Shown here: positions 28,688 to 36,731 of the stretch, in pieces | How the letters are laid out: each line of letters begins with the position of its first letter | Position numbering within the stretch: position 1 is the stretch's first letter | Assembly: GCF_000247475.1 (NCBI RefSeq) | Contig: NZ_AHZC01000441.1 | Location: forward strand, 1-64,000 | Direction: 5' to 3' | DNA length: 64,000 nt | From: Rhizobium sp. PDO1-076 | GTDB lineage: Bacteria; Pseudomonadota; Alphaproteobacteria; Rhizobiales; Rhizobiaceae | The notes under the pieces: generated by a model | Databases searched by the model: none | What the model was told of the DNA's origin: nothing | Seen by the model: only the letters and a program-made list of their open reading frames with translations | Position numbers and translations under genes: made by a program

Positions 28688-29659
28688 ATGGAACTTCCCT
28701 CCCCGCTGCGCGCCGCCGTCGACCAGATGCTGGCCGGGGAGCCGCTTGAGCGGCTGGCAAAGGCCAGCGCCCTTTTGTCCGATCGCTATCGTCGCGAAGT
28801 GCGCGACGGCCGGTTCCACATTGACGATGCGCTTGCCGCCAAAGCCTATCTGGCGACGCGCATGCCGGCGACCTATGCCGCCGTGCGCGCGGCGCTGTCG
28901 ATGGTCGAGGACGTCGCTCCCGATTTCGAACCACGGACCCAGATCGATCTCGGCTCCGGTCCCGGCACCGCCTTCTGGGCGGCGCAAGATGCGTGGCCGC
29001 AGATGCAGTCTGCCGACATGGTCGAGGCCAGCGCTGCGATCCGCAGCGTCGGCGATGCGTTGGCCAGGCACGCAACGGTCATGGCCCGCTGGCATGCCGG
29101 CGATGTCACGGGAAAGATCCCAGCACTTGCGCCCGCCGATCTCGTGACGCTTGCCTATGTGCTGGACGAACTGCCGCCCGCAACCATCGCTGCTGTCACG
29201 ACAAAGCTGTGGGCGCTGACCACAGACATGCTTGTCATCATCGAGCCCGGCACGACAGCCGGCTGGCAGCGTATCCTTGCCGTGCGCGAGACGCTGAAGG
29301 CTGCGGGTGCCCATCTGGTTGCACCGTGCTCGCATGAACACGACTGTCCGATCGAGGTGCCGGACTGGTGTCACTTCTCGCGGCGCGTTGCCCGGTCGCG
29401 GGTGCACCGGCTGGCCAAGGGGGCGGAGGTGCCGTGGGAGGACGAAAAGTTCATCTTCATTGCCGCATCGCGCTCGCCCATCACACTGGCCGGTGCGCGC
29501 GTGCTGTCACCTCCGCGTGTCTCCGGCGGCGTTGGCCGTGTCAAGCTCTGTCGTACCGACGGGTCGGCGGGCGAGGTCACACTCAGCAAGCGCGATGGAG
29601 ACGCGTTCAAGCAAGTCCGCCGCGCCGATTGGGGCGACCGCATCGACCTGGAGAGTTGA
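28688..29659 (+). CDS. Rsm22/METTL17-family methyltransferase-like protein
   Basis: 323 residues. A SAM-binding Rossmann core is visible: QIDLGSGPGTAFWAA (loop I), DMVEASAAI, and LVTLAYVLDELP. The C-terminal part has the family's cysteine cluster, APCSHEHDCP and DWCHFSRRV, with a further cysteine in KLCRTDG, which matches the metal or Fe-S site described for mitochondrial METTL17. In mitochondria this family assists small-subunit ribosome assembly; a bacterial role is not established. It is the third gene of the rnd run (8-base gap before, 3-base gap after), a plausible RNA-processing context. Confidence 0.82.
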   Translation: MELPSPLRAAVDQMLAGEPLERLAKASALLSDRYRREVRDGRFHIDDALAAKAYLATRMPATYAAVRAALSMVEDVAPDFEPRTQIDLGSGPGTAFWAAQDAWPQMQSADMVEASAAIRSVGDALARHATVMARWHAGDVTGKIPALAPADLVTLAYVLDELPPATIAAVTTKLWALTTDMLVIIEPGTTAGWQRILAVRETLKAAGAHLVAPCSHEHDCPIEVPDWCHFSRRVARSRVHRLAKGAEVPWEDEKFIFIAASRSPITLAGARVLSPPRVSGGVGRVKLCRTDGSAGEVTLSKRDGDAFKQVRRADWGDRIDLES

Positions 29660-29662
29660 ACC

Positions 29663-30676
29663 ATGACGATCACACTGGATATCGCGCTTGCCGAACGCCT
29701 CGCCGCCATAGCCCTCGGCCATGTCGGCCGCGAATATCCGAACCAGATCTCGCACGGGCTGGACGGGCCACAGGACGCGCAGGTGCCATCGCAACTGCAT
29801 CCGATCTTCTACGGCAGCTATGACTGGCATTCCTGCGTGCATGGCTACTGGACACTGGCGCGGCTGTTGCGGCTCTATCCTGGCATGGAGAATGCCGATG
29901 CCATCCGCCGGCTGTTCGACACGATGCTGACGACGGACAAAGTTGCCGGCGAATGCGCCTATTTCGACCGGCCGTCGGCGCGCGGCTACCAGCGCCCCTA
30001 TGGCTGGGGGTGGCTGTTGAAGCTGGCGACCGAATTGCATGGGCATGAAAATGCCCGGTGGAGTGCCGCGCTTTCCCCGCTGACGCAGCGCATCGTCCAG
30101 CGCTTCATCGACTTCCTGCCGATCGCAACCTATCCCGTGCGCGTGGGCACGCATTTCAACACGGCCTTCGCCATGCGGCTGGCAGCAGACTATGCCGAGA
30201 CAGTTAGCGACGGCGAACTGCTTCTTCTGTTGCAGAACGCCGCGCTGCGCTGGTACGGCACCGACCGCGACTGCACCGCCTGGGGCGAACCCTCGGGCGA
30301 CGACTTCCTGTCCTCGACCCTGATCGAAGCGGAATGCATGCGGCGGCTGATGCCGACCCGGGACTTTGCCGACTGGTTCGACGGCTTCCTGCCTGATCTT
30401 TGCGCGAGCGAACCGGAAGTGTTGTTCTCACCGGCAAGGGTTTCCGATCGCTCGGACGGCAAGATCGCTCATCTCGACGGGCTGAATATCAGCCGTGCCT
30501 GGTGCTGGCGCTCGCTCAGCGCCGCCCTGCCGGCGGACGATCGGCGGCGTGACATTCTGATGCGCGCCGCCGAAGCACACCTTGACGCCGGTCTTGGCCA
30601 TGTCGCGGGCGACTATATGGGCGAACACTGGCTGGCGAGCTACGTCATGCTGGCCTTGACGGAGATACCAGCATGA
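29663..30676 (+). CDS. DUF2891-family protein
   Basis: 337 residues, cytoplasmic, mainly helical. The family signature is HPIFYGSYDWHSCVHGYWTL near residue 46; further conserved aromatic and acidic positions are RPYGWGWLLKLATELH and CTAWGEPSGDDFLSS, and it ends AGDYMGEHWLASYVMLAL. The pattern of repeated helices with Trp, His and Asp in loops suggests an alpha/alpha toroid as in sugar-processing enzymes, but no activity is known to me. GGAGAG precedes the ATG. Its stop overlaps the start of the aconitase X gene by four bases (ATGA), which argues for a joint function. Confidence 0.78.
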   Translation: MTITLDIALAERLAAIALGHVGREYPNQISHGLDGPQDAQVPSQLHPIFYGSYDWHSCVHGYWTLARLLRLYPGMENADAIRRLFDTMLTTDKVAGECAYFDRPSARGYQRPYGWGWLLKLATELHGHENARWSAALSPLTQRIVQRFIDFLPIATYPVRVGTHFNTAFAMRLAADYAETVSDGELLLLLQNAALRWYGTDRDCTAWGEPSGDDFLSSTLIEAECMRRLMPTRDFADWFDGFLPDLCASEPEVLFSPARVSDRSDGKIAHLDGLNISRAWCWRSLSAALPADDRRRDILMRAAEAHLDAGLGHVAGDYMGEHWLASYVMLALTEIPA

Positions 30677-32349
30677 TCAACGGGCAGGTCATCGTTGCGG
30701 GTCAGGCCGAAGGCGAGATTCTCTTCAGCGACGTGCCGCTGAGCTTCTGGGGCGGCGTCTCATCCGACACAGGCGAAGTGATCGACCGGCATCATCCACT
30801 CAGCGGCGAGAGGCTGGCCGGACGCGTGCTCGCCATTCCGGGTAGCCGTGGCTCCTGTTCCGGCAGCGGTGTCGTTCTCGAACTGATCCTCAACGGAAAC
30901 GGTCCGGCGGCGATCCTGCTGGAACGACCCGAAGCGATCATAACGCTTGGGGTGATTGTTGCGCAGGAAGTGTTCGGGGTCTCGATCCCGGTTCATTGCC
31001 TCGGGCCGGACAGCTTCCAAAACCTGCCGAAAACAGGCCCAGTTCGCGTCAGTGGAACGCCGCCCCTATCCCCGGACACAGTTCCGGCCATCACCCTGTC
31101 GGAGAAAGACCAGGCGCTGCTCGAAGGTCGCTTCGGCGCAGCCGCACAGGTGGCGATGCACATCGTGTTGCGCATGGCGGCGATCGAGGGCGCAACTGAA
31201 CTGATCGACATCACTCAGGCCCATATCGACGGCTGTATCTATACAGGTCCCGGCGGGCTCGCGTTTGCCGAACGGCTGCGCGACCTCGGCGGCAAGGTCG
31301 TCGTTCCGACCACGCTGAATGCCATCTCCGTCGACCAGCGGCGCTGGCGAAGCCAGGGCATCGAGAGCGGCTTTGGCGAGGCGGCCAGCCGGCTGGCGGA
31401 TGCCTATGTCGAGATGGGGGCGCAACCGAGCTTCACCTGTGCGCCCTATCTGCTCGACACGGCGCCGAAACGCGACGAACAGATCGTCTGGGCCGAATCC
31501 AATGCCGTGGTCTATGCCAACAGCGTGCTCGGTGCTCGCACGATGAAATATCCGGACTATCTGGATATCTGCATCGCGCTGACCGGGCGGGCACCAAAAG
31601 CCGGTTGCCATCTCGATGCCCAGCGACAGCCAGCGCTTCGTATCAGTCTTACGGCACCCGGGGACGTAGACGACAGTTTCTATCCGCTGATCGGTTACCT
31701 GAGCGGCATGCTGGCTTCCGACGACATCCCGATCATCGACGGCATCGGCCACCTTGCGCCGGACACCGACGCGCTGAAGGCCTTCGGCGCGGCTTTCGCC
31801 ACAACCTCCGGGGCACCGATGTTCCATATCGCCGGCGTGACGCCGGAAGCCCGCGACGCTGGCGACTTCAATGCCCTGCCCTTGCGGCAGCACCGCGTAA
31901 GCCACACCGACATGCCGCGGGCATGGGGCGAATTGAATGGTGCCGACGCCGGCGCCATCGACCTGATCGCGCTCGGCAATCCGCATTTCTCTGCAACCGA
32001 AATTGCCGCACTTGCGGGCCTTTGTCGTGGAAGAACGAAACATGCGGATGTCCCGGTCATCGTGACCTGCGGCCGCTGGACGCTCAAGCAAGCGCGAATG
32101 GCCGGCCATGTGGCGGCACTGGAAAGCTTCGGCGTGCAGTTCGTCACAGACACCTGCTGGTGCATGATCATCGAACCGCTGATCCCGCCGCACACCCGAA
32201 CCATCATGACCAATTCCGGAAAATATGCGCATTACGGTCCCGGTCTCTCCGGTCGGGCAATGCGCTTCGGCAGTCTGGCGGCCTGCGTGGAAGCCGCCGT
32301 CTCGGGTCGCGATACGGGTCACCTGCCCGGCTGGATCGTAAGATCCTAG
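30673..32349 (+). CDS. Aconitase X (fused small and large domains), probable cis-3-hydroxy-L-proline dehydratase type
   Basis: 558 residues. About 1-135 is the swivelling small domain (DUF126-like; RGSCSGSGVVLELIL), fused to the large DUF521 domain (about 150-550). Conserved blocks include QPSFTCAPYL, WAESNAVVYANSVLGART, and TNSGKYAHYGP, with cysteines in VTCGRWT and TDTCWCM as candidate metal or cluster ligands. Fused bacterial type I enzymes, including one from Agrobacterium, dehydrate cis-3-hydroxy-L-proline. No proline-pathway partner gene (reductase, epimerase, transporter) lies nearby, so the substrate is inferred. The ATG overlaps the DUF2891 stop. It is the last gene of the rnd run. 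Confidence 0.85.
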   Translation: MINGQVIVAGQAEGEILFSDVPLSFWGGVSSDTGEVIDRHHPLSGERLAGRVLAIPGSRGSCSGSGVVLELILNGNGPAAILLERPEAIITLGVIVAQEVFGVSIPVHCLGPDSFQNLPKTGPVRVSGTPPLSPDTVPAITLSEKDQALLEGRFGAAAQVAMHIVLRMAAIEGATELIDITQAHIDGCIYTGPGGLAFAERLRDLGGKVVVPTTLNAISVDQRRWRSQGIESGFGEAASRLADAYVEMGAQPSFTCAPYLLDTAPKRDEQIVWAESNAVVYANSVLGARTMKYPDYLDICIALTGRAPKAGCHLDAQRQPALRISLTAPGDVDDSFYPLIGYLSGMLASDDIPIIDGIGHLAPDTDALKAFGAAFATTSGAPMFHIAGVTPEARDAGDFNALPLRQHRVSHTDMPRAWGELNGADAGAIDLIALGNPHFSATEIAALAGLCRGRTKHADVPVIVTCGRWTLKQARMAGHVAALESFGVQFVTDTCWCMIIEPLIPPHTRTIMTNSGKYAHYGPGLSGRAMRFGSLAACVEAAVSGRDTGHLPGWIVRS

Positions 32350-32371
32350 TCAGGAAACCCGAGGGAGACTG

Positions 32372-32779
32372 TCATGCGTGCATCCTAGCACCCTTGCTGA
32401 TCTTGTCGGCGATCTTCTTGTCGCTACGCATGGCGATGCCAACCACTTTCGCATCGTCGGGGTTGAACGCGGCGAATATCTCGCGATTGGCAGCATCGTG
32501 GCCGGTGGAGAACATTTCCTCGATATAGAGCGAACATGGAACCTCGCGTTGCAGCGCGCGGCGATGAATGGTCCGCAACAGTTCCTGTTCGGCCGACAGG
32601 ATAACGATCGGCTGGATACACAGCGGATTGTACGCATTGCCGTCCGCATCCCTGTAGACTTCTCCGATCAACTCCTTGTTGGTGCCCGCTATGCCACTGA
32701 CCAAAAAGGCGGTAACATTCAGCTTTTGCCACGCGAGAAGATCCTCGCGCAGGACGATGACGAATTTTGTGTCGAACAT
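32372..32779 (-). CDS. DUF2000-family protein
   Basis: 135 residues from the ATG at 32779 (MFDTKFVIVLREDLLAWQKL), preceded by GGAGTG; the frame is open further upstream into the AraC gene without similarity. DUF2000 proteins have a peptidyl-tRNA hydrolase 2-like fold; function unknown. Conserved parts seen are LNVTAFLVSGIAG and the C-terminal KVVGIAMRSDKKIADKISKG. It is divergent from an AraC-family gene, with which it shares the CATG at 32777-32780 as start codons, and convergent with aconitase X (22-base gap). Probably controlled by that AraC protein. Confidence 0.8.
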   Translation of the reverse strand: MFDTKFVIVLREDLLAWQKLNVTAFLVSGIAGTNKELIGEVYRDADGNAYNPLCIQPIVILSAEQELLRTIHRRALQREVPCSLYIEEMFSTGHDAANREIFAAFNPDDAKVVGIAMRSDKKIADKISKGARMHA

Positions 32780-33680
32780 GAAGCACTCCGAAGCAGGCTG
32801 GTTGGATGATGTGGCTGAGCTAGCAAGCGGCGGGCCGAACCGTCTTGAACGTTCGTGCAGCGGCACGGACGTAATCCGGATGGGCGTCGAAACGGGCGGG
32901 ATCGAGCGTATCGAGGCGATGTTTTCCGGCAACGGCTTCTCCCCACACCGGCACGACACCTATGCGCTCGGGCTGACCTTGAGCGGGGTCCAGACATTCG
33001 CCTACCGGGGCGCATCGCGTTTCAGCATGCCCGGCAATGTCATCGTGCTCCATCCCGACGAGTTGCATGACGGTGGTGCCGGCACCGAGGCGGGACTGCA
33101 TTACAGAATGATGTATATTCCGCCGGAATACCTGCGTGAAGCGGGCGCAAGCCGGTTCACCGCTCTCCCCTTCGTCGCCAATCCCGTTCTATCCGACGGT
33201 CGCCTAGCGCAGGCGCTTGCGGATGCATTGATGGATCTTGAACAGCCGCTCGGCGACCTCGCCTACGCCGATCTTCTTACACGCATTGCCGACGGCCTGG
33301 GGCGTCATGCAGGCGCCCCTACACGGCTCTCGCCAGTGGCCGAAAGTGCGGTGTCCGTGGCCTGCGCCTATCTCAGGGAAAATGCCACGGGAACCGTTCT
33401 CTCGGAAGAACTGGAGGCCGTCACCGATATCAACCGCTACACGCTTGCACGGCAGTTCCGGCTCGTCACAGGCACCAGTCCGCATCGCTACCAGGTCATG
33501 CGCCGGCTCGAACAGGCCAAGCGCCAGATGCTGGGCGGCATCCCGATCGCGGAAGCGGCAATCGATGCGGGCTTTGCCGACCAGAGCCACCTGACCCGAC
33601 ATTTCAAGGCGTGTTTCGGCATGCCGCCCGGCCGCTGGCTGACACTGGCGACGGGCCACCGGATTGTGCACAGTCACTGA
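32778..33680 (+). CDS. AraC-family transcriptional regulator
   Basis: About 300 residues. N-terminal cupin-like sensing domain (HRHDTYALGLTLSGVQTF, about 55-75) and a C-terminal pair of helix-turn-helix motifs (INRYTLARQFRLVTGTSPHR and AAIDAGFADQSHLTRHFKAC). The start is uncertain. The ATG at 32778 fits the domain but shares its bases with the divergent DUF2000 start and has no ribosome site; an ATG at 32757 with AGGA upstream, or a GTG at 32811, are alternatives. Such regulators commonly control the adjacent divergent gene, here DUF2000. Some members sense amino acids. Confidence 0.85.
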   Translation: MKHSEAGWLDDVAELASGGPNRLERSCSGTDVIRMGVETGGIERIEAMFSGNGFSPHRHDTYALGLTLSGVQTFAYRGASRFSMPGNVIVLHPDELHDGGAGTEAGLHYRMMYIPPEYLREAGASRFTALPFVANPVLSDGRLAQALADALMDLEQPLGDLAYADLLTRIADGLGRHAGAPTRLSPVAESAVSVACAYLRENATGTVLSEELEAVTDINRYTLARQFRLVTGTSPHRYQVMRRLEQAKRQMLGGIPIAEAAIDAGFADQSHLTRHFKACFGMPPGRWLTLATGHRIVHSH

Positions 33681-33761
33681 AACTTCATCGAACGGCAATC
33701 GGTGCGACATCAAGTCTGCCTAAGCATGCGGCGTTCCATCCTTCCCAAAAAAGGTGACGCC

Positions 33762-35120
33762 ATGAAAAAGGCACTTCTGACTTCCGTATCCCTTTGCCTT
33801 CTGTTTTCCGCCCCGGCCATGGCCGAGGAAAAAGCCTATTCCGCCAAGCTCGTTTCCCACGCCATCCTGCCGGCCAACACGATCATCGCGGCACCGGCAG
33901 ATGCGCCGGCGCATCTGAAGACCTCCGGCAAGTTCACCACGGCTGACCGCAAGCGTGCCGAAGGCCTCGGCACCGTTCCGGGCAAGGACGGCGTTCGCGA
34001 AACCGGCCTGAAAATGCCGTTCGATGGTCAGGCCATGCAGGGTTTTTCCGGCATCAAGACCATGGAGGACGGCACCTTCTGGAGCCTGTCGGACAATGGT
34101 TTCGGCTCGAAGATCAATTCCTCGGATTCGATGCTGATGCTGCATCACATCAAGTTCGACTGGGAGGACGGTAAAGTCGAGCCGATCGAGACCGTCTTCC
34201 TCTCCGACCCCGACCGCAAAGCGCCCTTCCCGATCGTCATGGAAGGGTCGGACCAGCGGTATCTCACCGGCGCCGATTTCGACATCGAGTCGATCCAACC
34301 GGTTGCCGACGGCTTCTGGGTAGGCGAGGAATTCGGCCCCTCGATCCTCAAGTTCTCCCAGGACGGCAAACTGACCGATGTCATCGCCACCAAGGCCGGC
34401 GAGATCGACGTCAAGTCGCCCGACAATGTCACGCTTGTTGTCCCGGCCAATCCTACGGCAAAGATGCCGGCTTTCAACCTCAAGCGTTCAGGCGGCTATG
34501 AAGGCCTTGCCATGTCGAAGGACGGCTCGAAGCTCTATGGCCTGCTCGAAGGTCCGCTCTATCTCGAAGACGGCTCCGTGGAGAAGGCCGATGGCCTGAC
34601 GGCGCTACGCATCATCGAGCTCGACGTCGCGACCAAGGCATGGACCGGTCGCAGCTGGCTCTACCCCTTGTCGGAAGGTGGCGAGGCCATTGGCGACTTC
34701 AACATGATCGATGCCACAACTGCCCTTGTGATCGAACGCGACAACGGCGCCGGCACGGTAGACAAGGCCTGCGCGGATCCCAAAGCGCCGGCGGCCGACT
34801 GTTTCGCCGTTCCGGCCAAGCACAAGCGCATCTACAAGATCGAAATGTCGGAAGAAAACGTCGGCAAGGCCGTGCGCAAGATCGGCTATATCGACCTGAT
34901 GAAGATCGAGGATCCGGACAACAAGAAGCTGCAGGGTGGGGGCGACGGCTTTTACGACATGCCGTTTGTGACCATCGAAGACGTCGATGTCGTCGATCCG
35001 ACGCACATTGTCGTCGGCAATGACAACAACCTGCCCTTCTCGGCTGGGCGGGCGCTGGACAAGGCGGACGACAACGAGTTCGTGCTGCTCGAAGTGGGTG
35101 ACTTCCTCGCGGCTAAGTAA
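33762..35120 (+). CDS. secreted esterase-like/phytase-like protein
   Basis: 452 residues from the ATG at 33762, with AAGGTGA upstream; the longer frame from 33702 lacks a ribosome site. Signal peptide MKKALLTSVSLCLLFSAPAM ends near AMA-EE. The mature protein matches the esterase-like activity of phytase family (a beta-propeller): GFSGIKTMEDGTFWSLSDNG, GFWVGEEFGPSILKF, GGYEGLAMSKDGSKLYGLLE and the C-terminal HIVVGNDNNLPFS, with acidic residues placed to bind calcium or phosphate. Real phytase activity is rarely shown for this family. It is monocistronic with a strong terminator. Confidence 0.82.
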   Translation: MKKALLTSVSLCLLFSAPAMAEEKAYSAKLVSHAILPANTIIAAPADAPAHLKTSGKFTTADRKRAEGLGTVPGKDGVRETGLKMPFDGQAMQGFSGIKTMEDGTFWSLSDNGFGSKINSSDSMLMLHHIKFDWEDGKVEPIETVFLSDPDRKAPFPIVMEGSDQRYLTGADFDIESIQPVADGFWVGEEFGPSILKFSQDGKLTDVIATKAGEIDVKSPDNVTLVVPANPTAKMPAFNLKRSGGYEGLAMSKDGSKLYGLLEGPLYLEDGSVEKADGLTALRIIELDVATKAWTGRSWLYPLSEGGEAIGDFNMIDATTALVIERDNGAGTVDKACADPKAPAADCFAVPAKHKRIYKIEMSEENVGKAVRKIGYIDLMKIEDPDNKKLQGGGDGFYDMPFVTIEDVDVVDPTHIVVGNDNNLPFSAGRALDKADDNEFVLLEVGDFLAAK

Positions 35121-35148
35121 GCCAGGCAATCCGTTCGCAAACGTGAAT

Positions 35149-35174
35149 GGACCGGGATTTCGCCCGGTCCTTTT
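35149..35174 (+). terminator. intrinsic terminator of the phytase-like gene
   Basis: A perfect 8-bp stem (GGACCGGG / CCCGGTCC) with a 6-base loop and TTTTCATTTTT. It also lies just before the convergent ppx end. Confidence 0.85.
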
Positions 35175-35197
35175 CATTTTTCCCTGTGTCTACCGCC

Positions 35198-36719
35198 TTA
35201 TTCGAACCTGAAGCTCAGGCGCTTGCCGGTCAGCTTGGCAAGCTGTTGCAGACGGCCATCGAGACGTTCGCCGGCAAAATCGAAATAAGCGTGCGGAACG
35301 ACGAATTCGAGATCGACATCCGGCCGCGTGGAACGCTGGAAGCGCAGATTGTGCACGACGCCCGGCATTGAGGCCGAGAAGAGATAGACGACGCGCAGCA
35401 TGCCGCCGAGCAGTTTGGCGCGTTCCAGCAGGCGTTCGGTTGCGATTGCAGCCAGCGGACCGGTACGGCCGTCGTCATACAGACCTTCGAAGCGGTAGTA
35501 GTTGGTCAAGGCGATGAAGGCGCGGCCCGGATGCGTGATGCCAACGAAGGACGAATGCGCGATGACGTTGAGCGCCTGCAGTCCGCGATAGTCCGGATGG
35601 GCACGCCAGCTGATATCGGCAAGCAGGCAGGCGGCCTGACGATAACGCGCATCCTCTTCCGTCTCGACAACGTCGAAATGCGGCATCATCTGCCCGGTCC
35701 AGTCGGCCAGTTCCCGTGCATGTTCCGGGGAACGGGCACGCAGGATCGCCAGTTCGTCGGCCGCCTCGACCAGAGGGTCGAGCGCCTTTTCGTCGTCCGG
35801 CAACAGCGAATAGAGATAGCCTTCGCGCACGCCTTGCGCCGAGAAGCAGACGCTTTTCGGCTTCATGACTTCGATCACCTCGCGCAAGGCGACCGCGCCG
35901 AAAGGGATGAGCGTGCGGCGGTTCTTGGAAATGCTCGTCCAGGCCGGATCACGGCTGTTGGCACCGCTGATGATTTCCTCGAGGAAGAAGGCAACCTCGT
36001 CATAGGGCAGCTCGTAGCCCTGCATCATGTGCAGCGGATATTTACGAATCTCCATATGCAGCTTGGCAATGTTGCGCCACGTGCCGCCGACCGCATAAAA
36101 GGTTCGCCCCTGGCCTTTCTGGAGGAGCTGTGCGTCGGCCACCAGCTTCTTGGCATGAACTCTCGCCTTCGGTAGCCGATCCCCCCACCGTCTCGGAGAG
36201 GCGCAGACCGCCGAGCGGGAGCGTGATACCCTTGCCGAATTCTCGGCCGCGGATGTCGATCAGTTCGAGCGAGCCGCCGCCCAGGTCGCCAGCGATGCCG
36301 TCGGCAAAGTGAAAACCGCTGATGATGCCGAGCGCCGAATAGAGCGCCTCTTCCTCGCCGCTCAAAACCTGGATCTCATGGCCGAGGATGGCTTCAGCGC
36401 GCGCAATGAAATCGGCGCCGTTGGACGCATCGCGGGCGGCGGCAGTTGCCAGGACATACATCCGGCTCGCCTGCGCCTGCTTGGACAGCGCATTGAAGCG
36501 CCGCAGTGCCAGCAGGGCGCGCTCGACGCCTTCCTGGTCCATGCGACCGGTGGTGGCCAAACCTTTCCCAAGCCCGCACAGAACCTTTTCATTGAAAAGA
36601 ACCGTGGGGGCGCGTGCCAATCCCTCATAGACCACGAGGCGGATCGAGTTGGATCCGATGTCGACAACGGAAACAGGGGCGATACCGGGTAGACGCCCCC
36701 GTGCTTCAGATCTTGTCAT
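35198..36719 (-). pseudogene. ppx: Exopolyphosphatase, broken by a +1 frameshift in a six-base homopolymer
   Basis: The minus strand encodes an exopolyphosphatase/GppA enzyme in two frames. The first frame (36719 down to about 36181) gives the N-terminal actin-like domain with VVDIGSNSIRLVVYE, LATAAARDASNG and GDLGGGSLELIDI. The second (about 36186 down to 35198) gives the rest, with GRTFYAVGGTWRNIAKLH and a C-terminal HD-like domain. Removing one base from the run of six C at 36181-36186 (G on the coding strand) joins them through GGLRLSETVGDRLPKARVHA into a normal protein of about 506 residues. It lies 12 bases after ppk, so the operon is intact. As given, translation ends 225 residues in, after a nonsense tail. 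It may be a sequencing error, a true mutation or a phase-variable tract. Confidence 0.88.
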
Positions 36720-36731
36720 GAAGTTCCAGTT

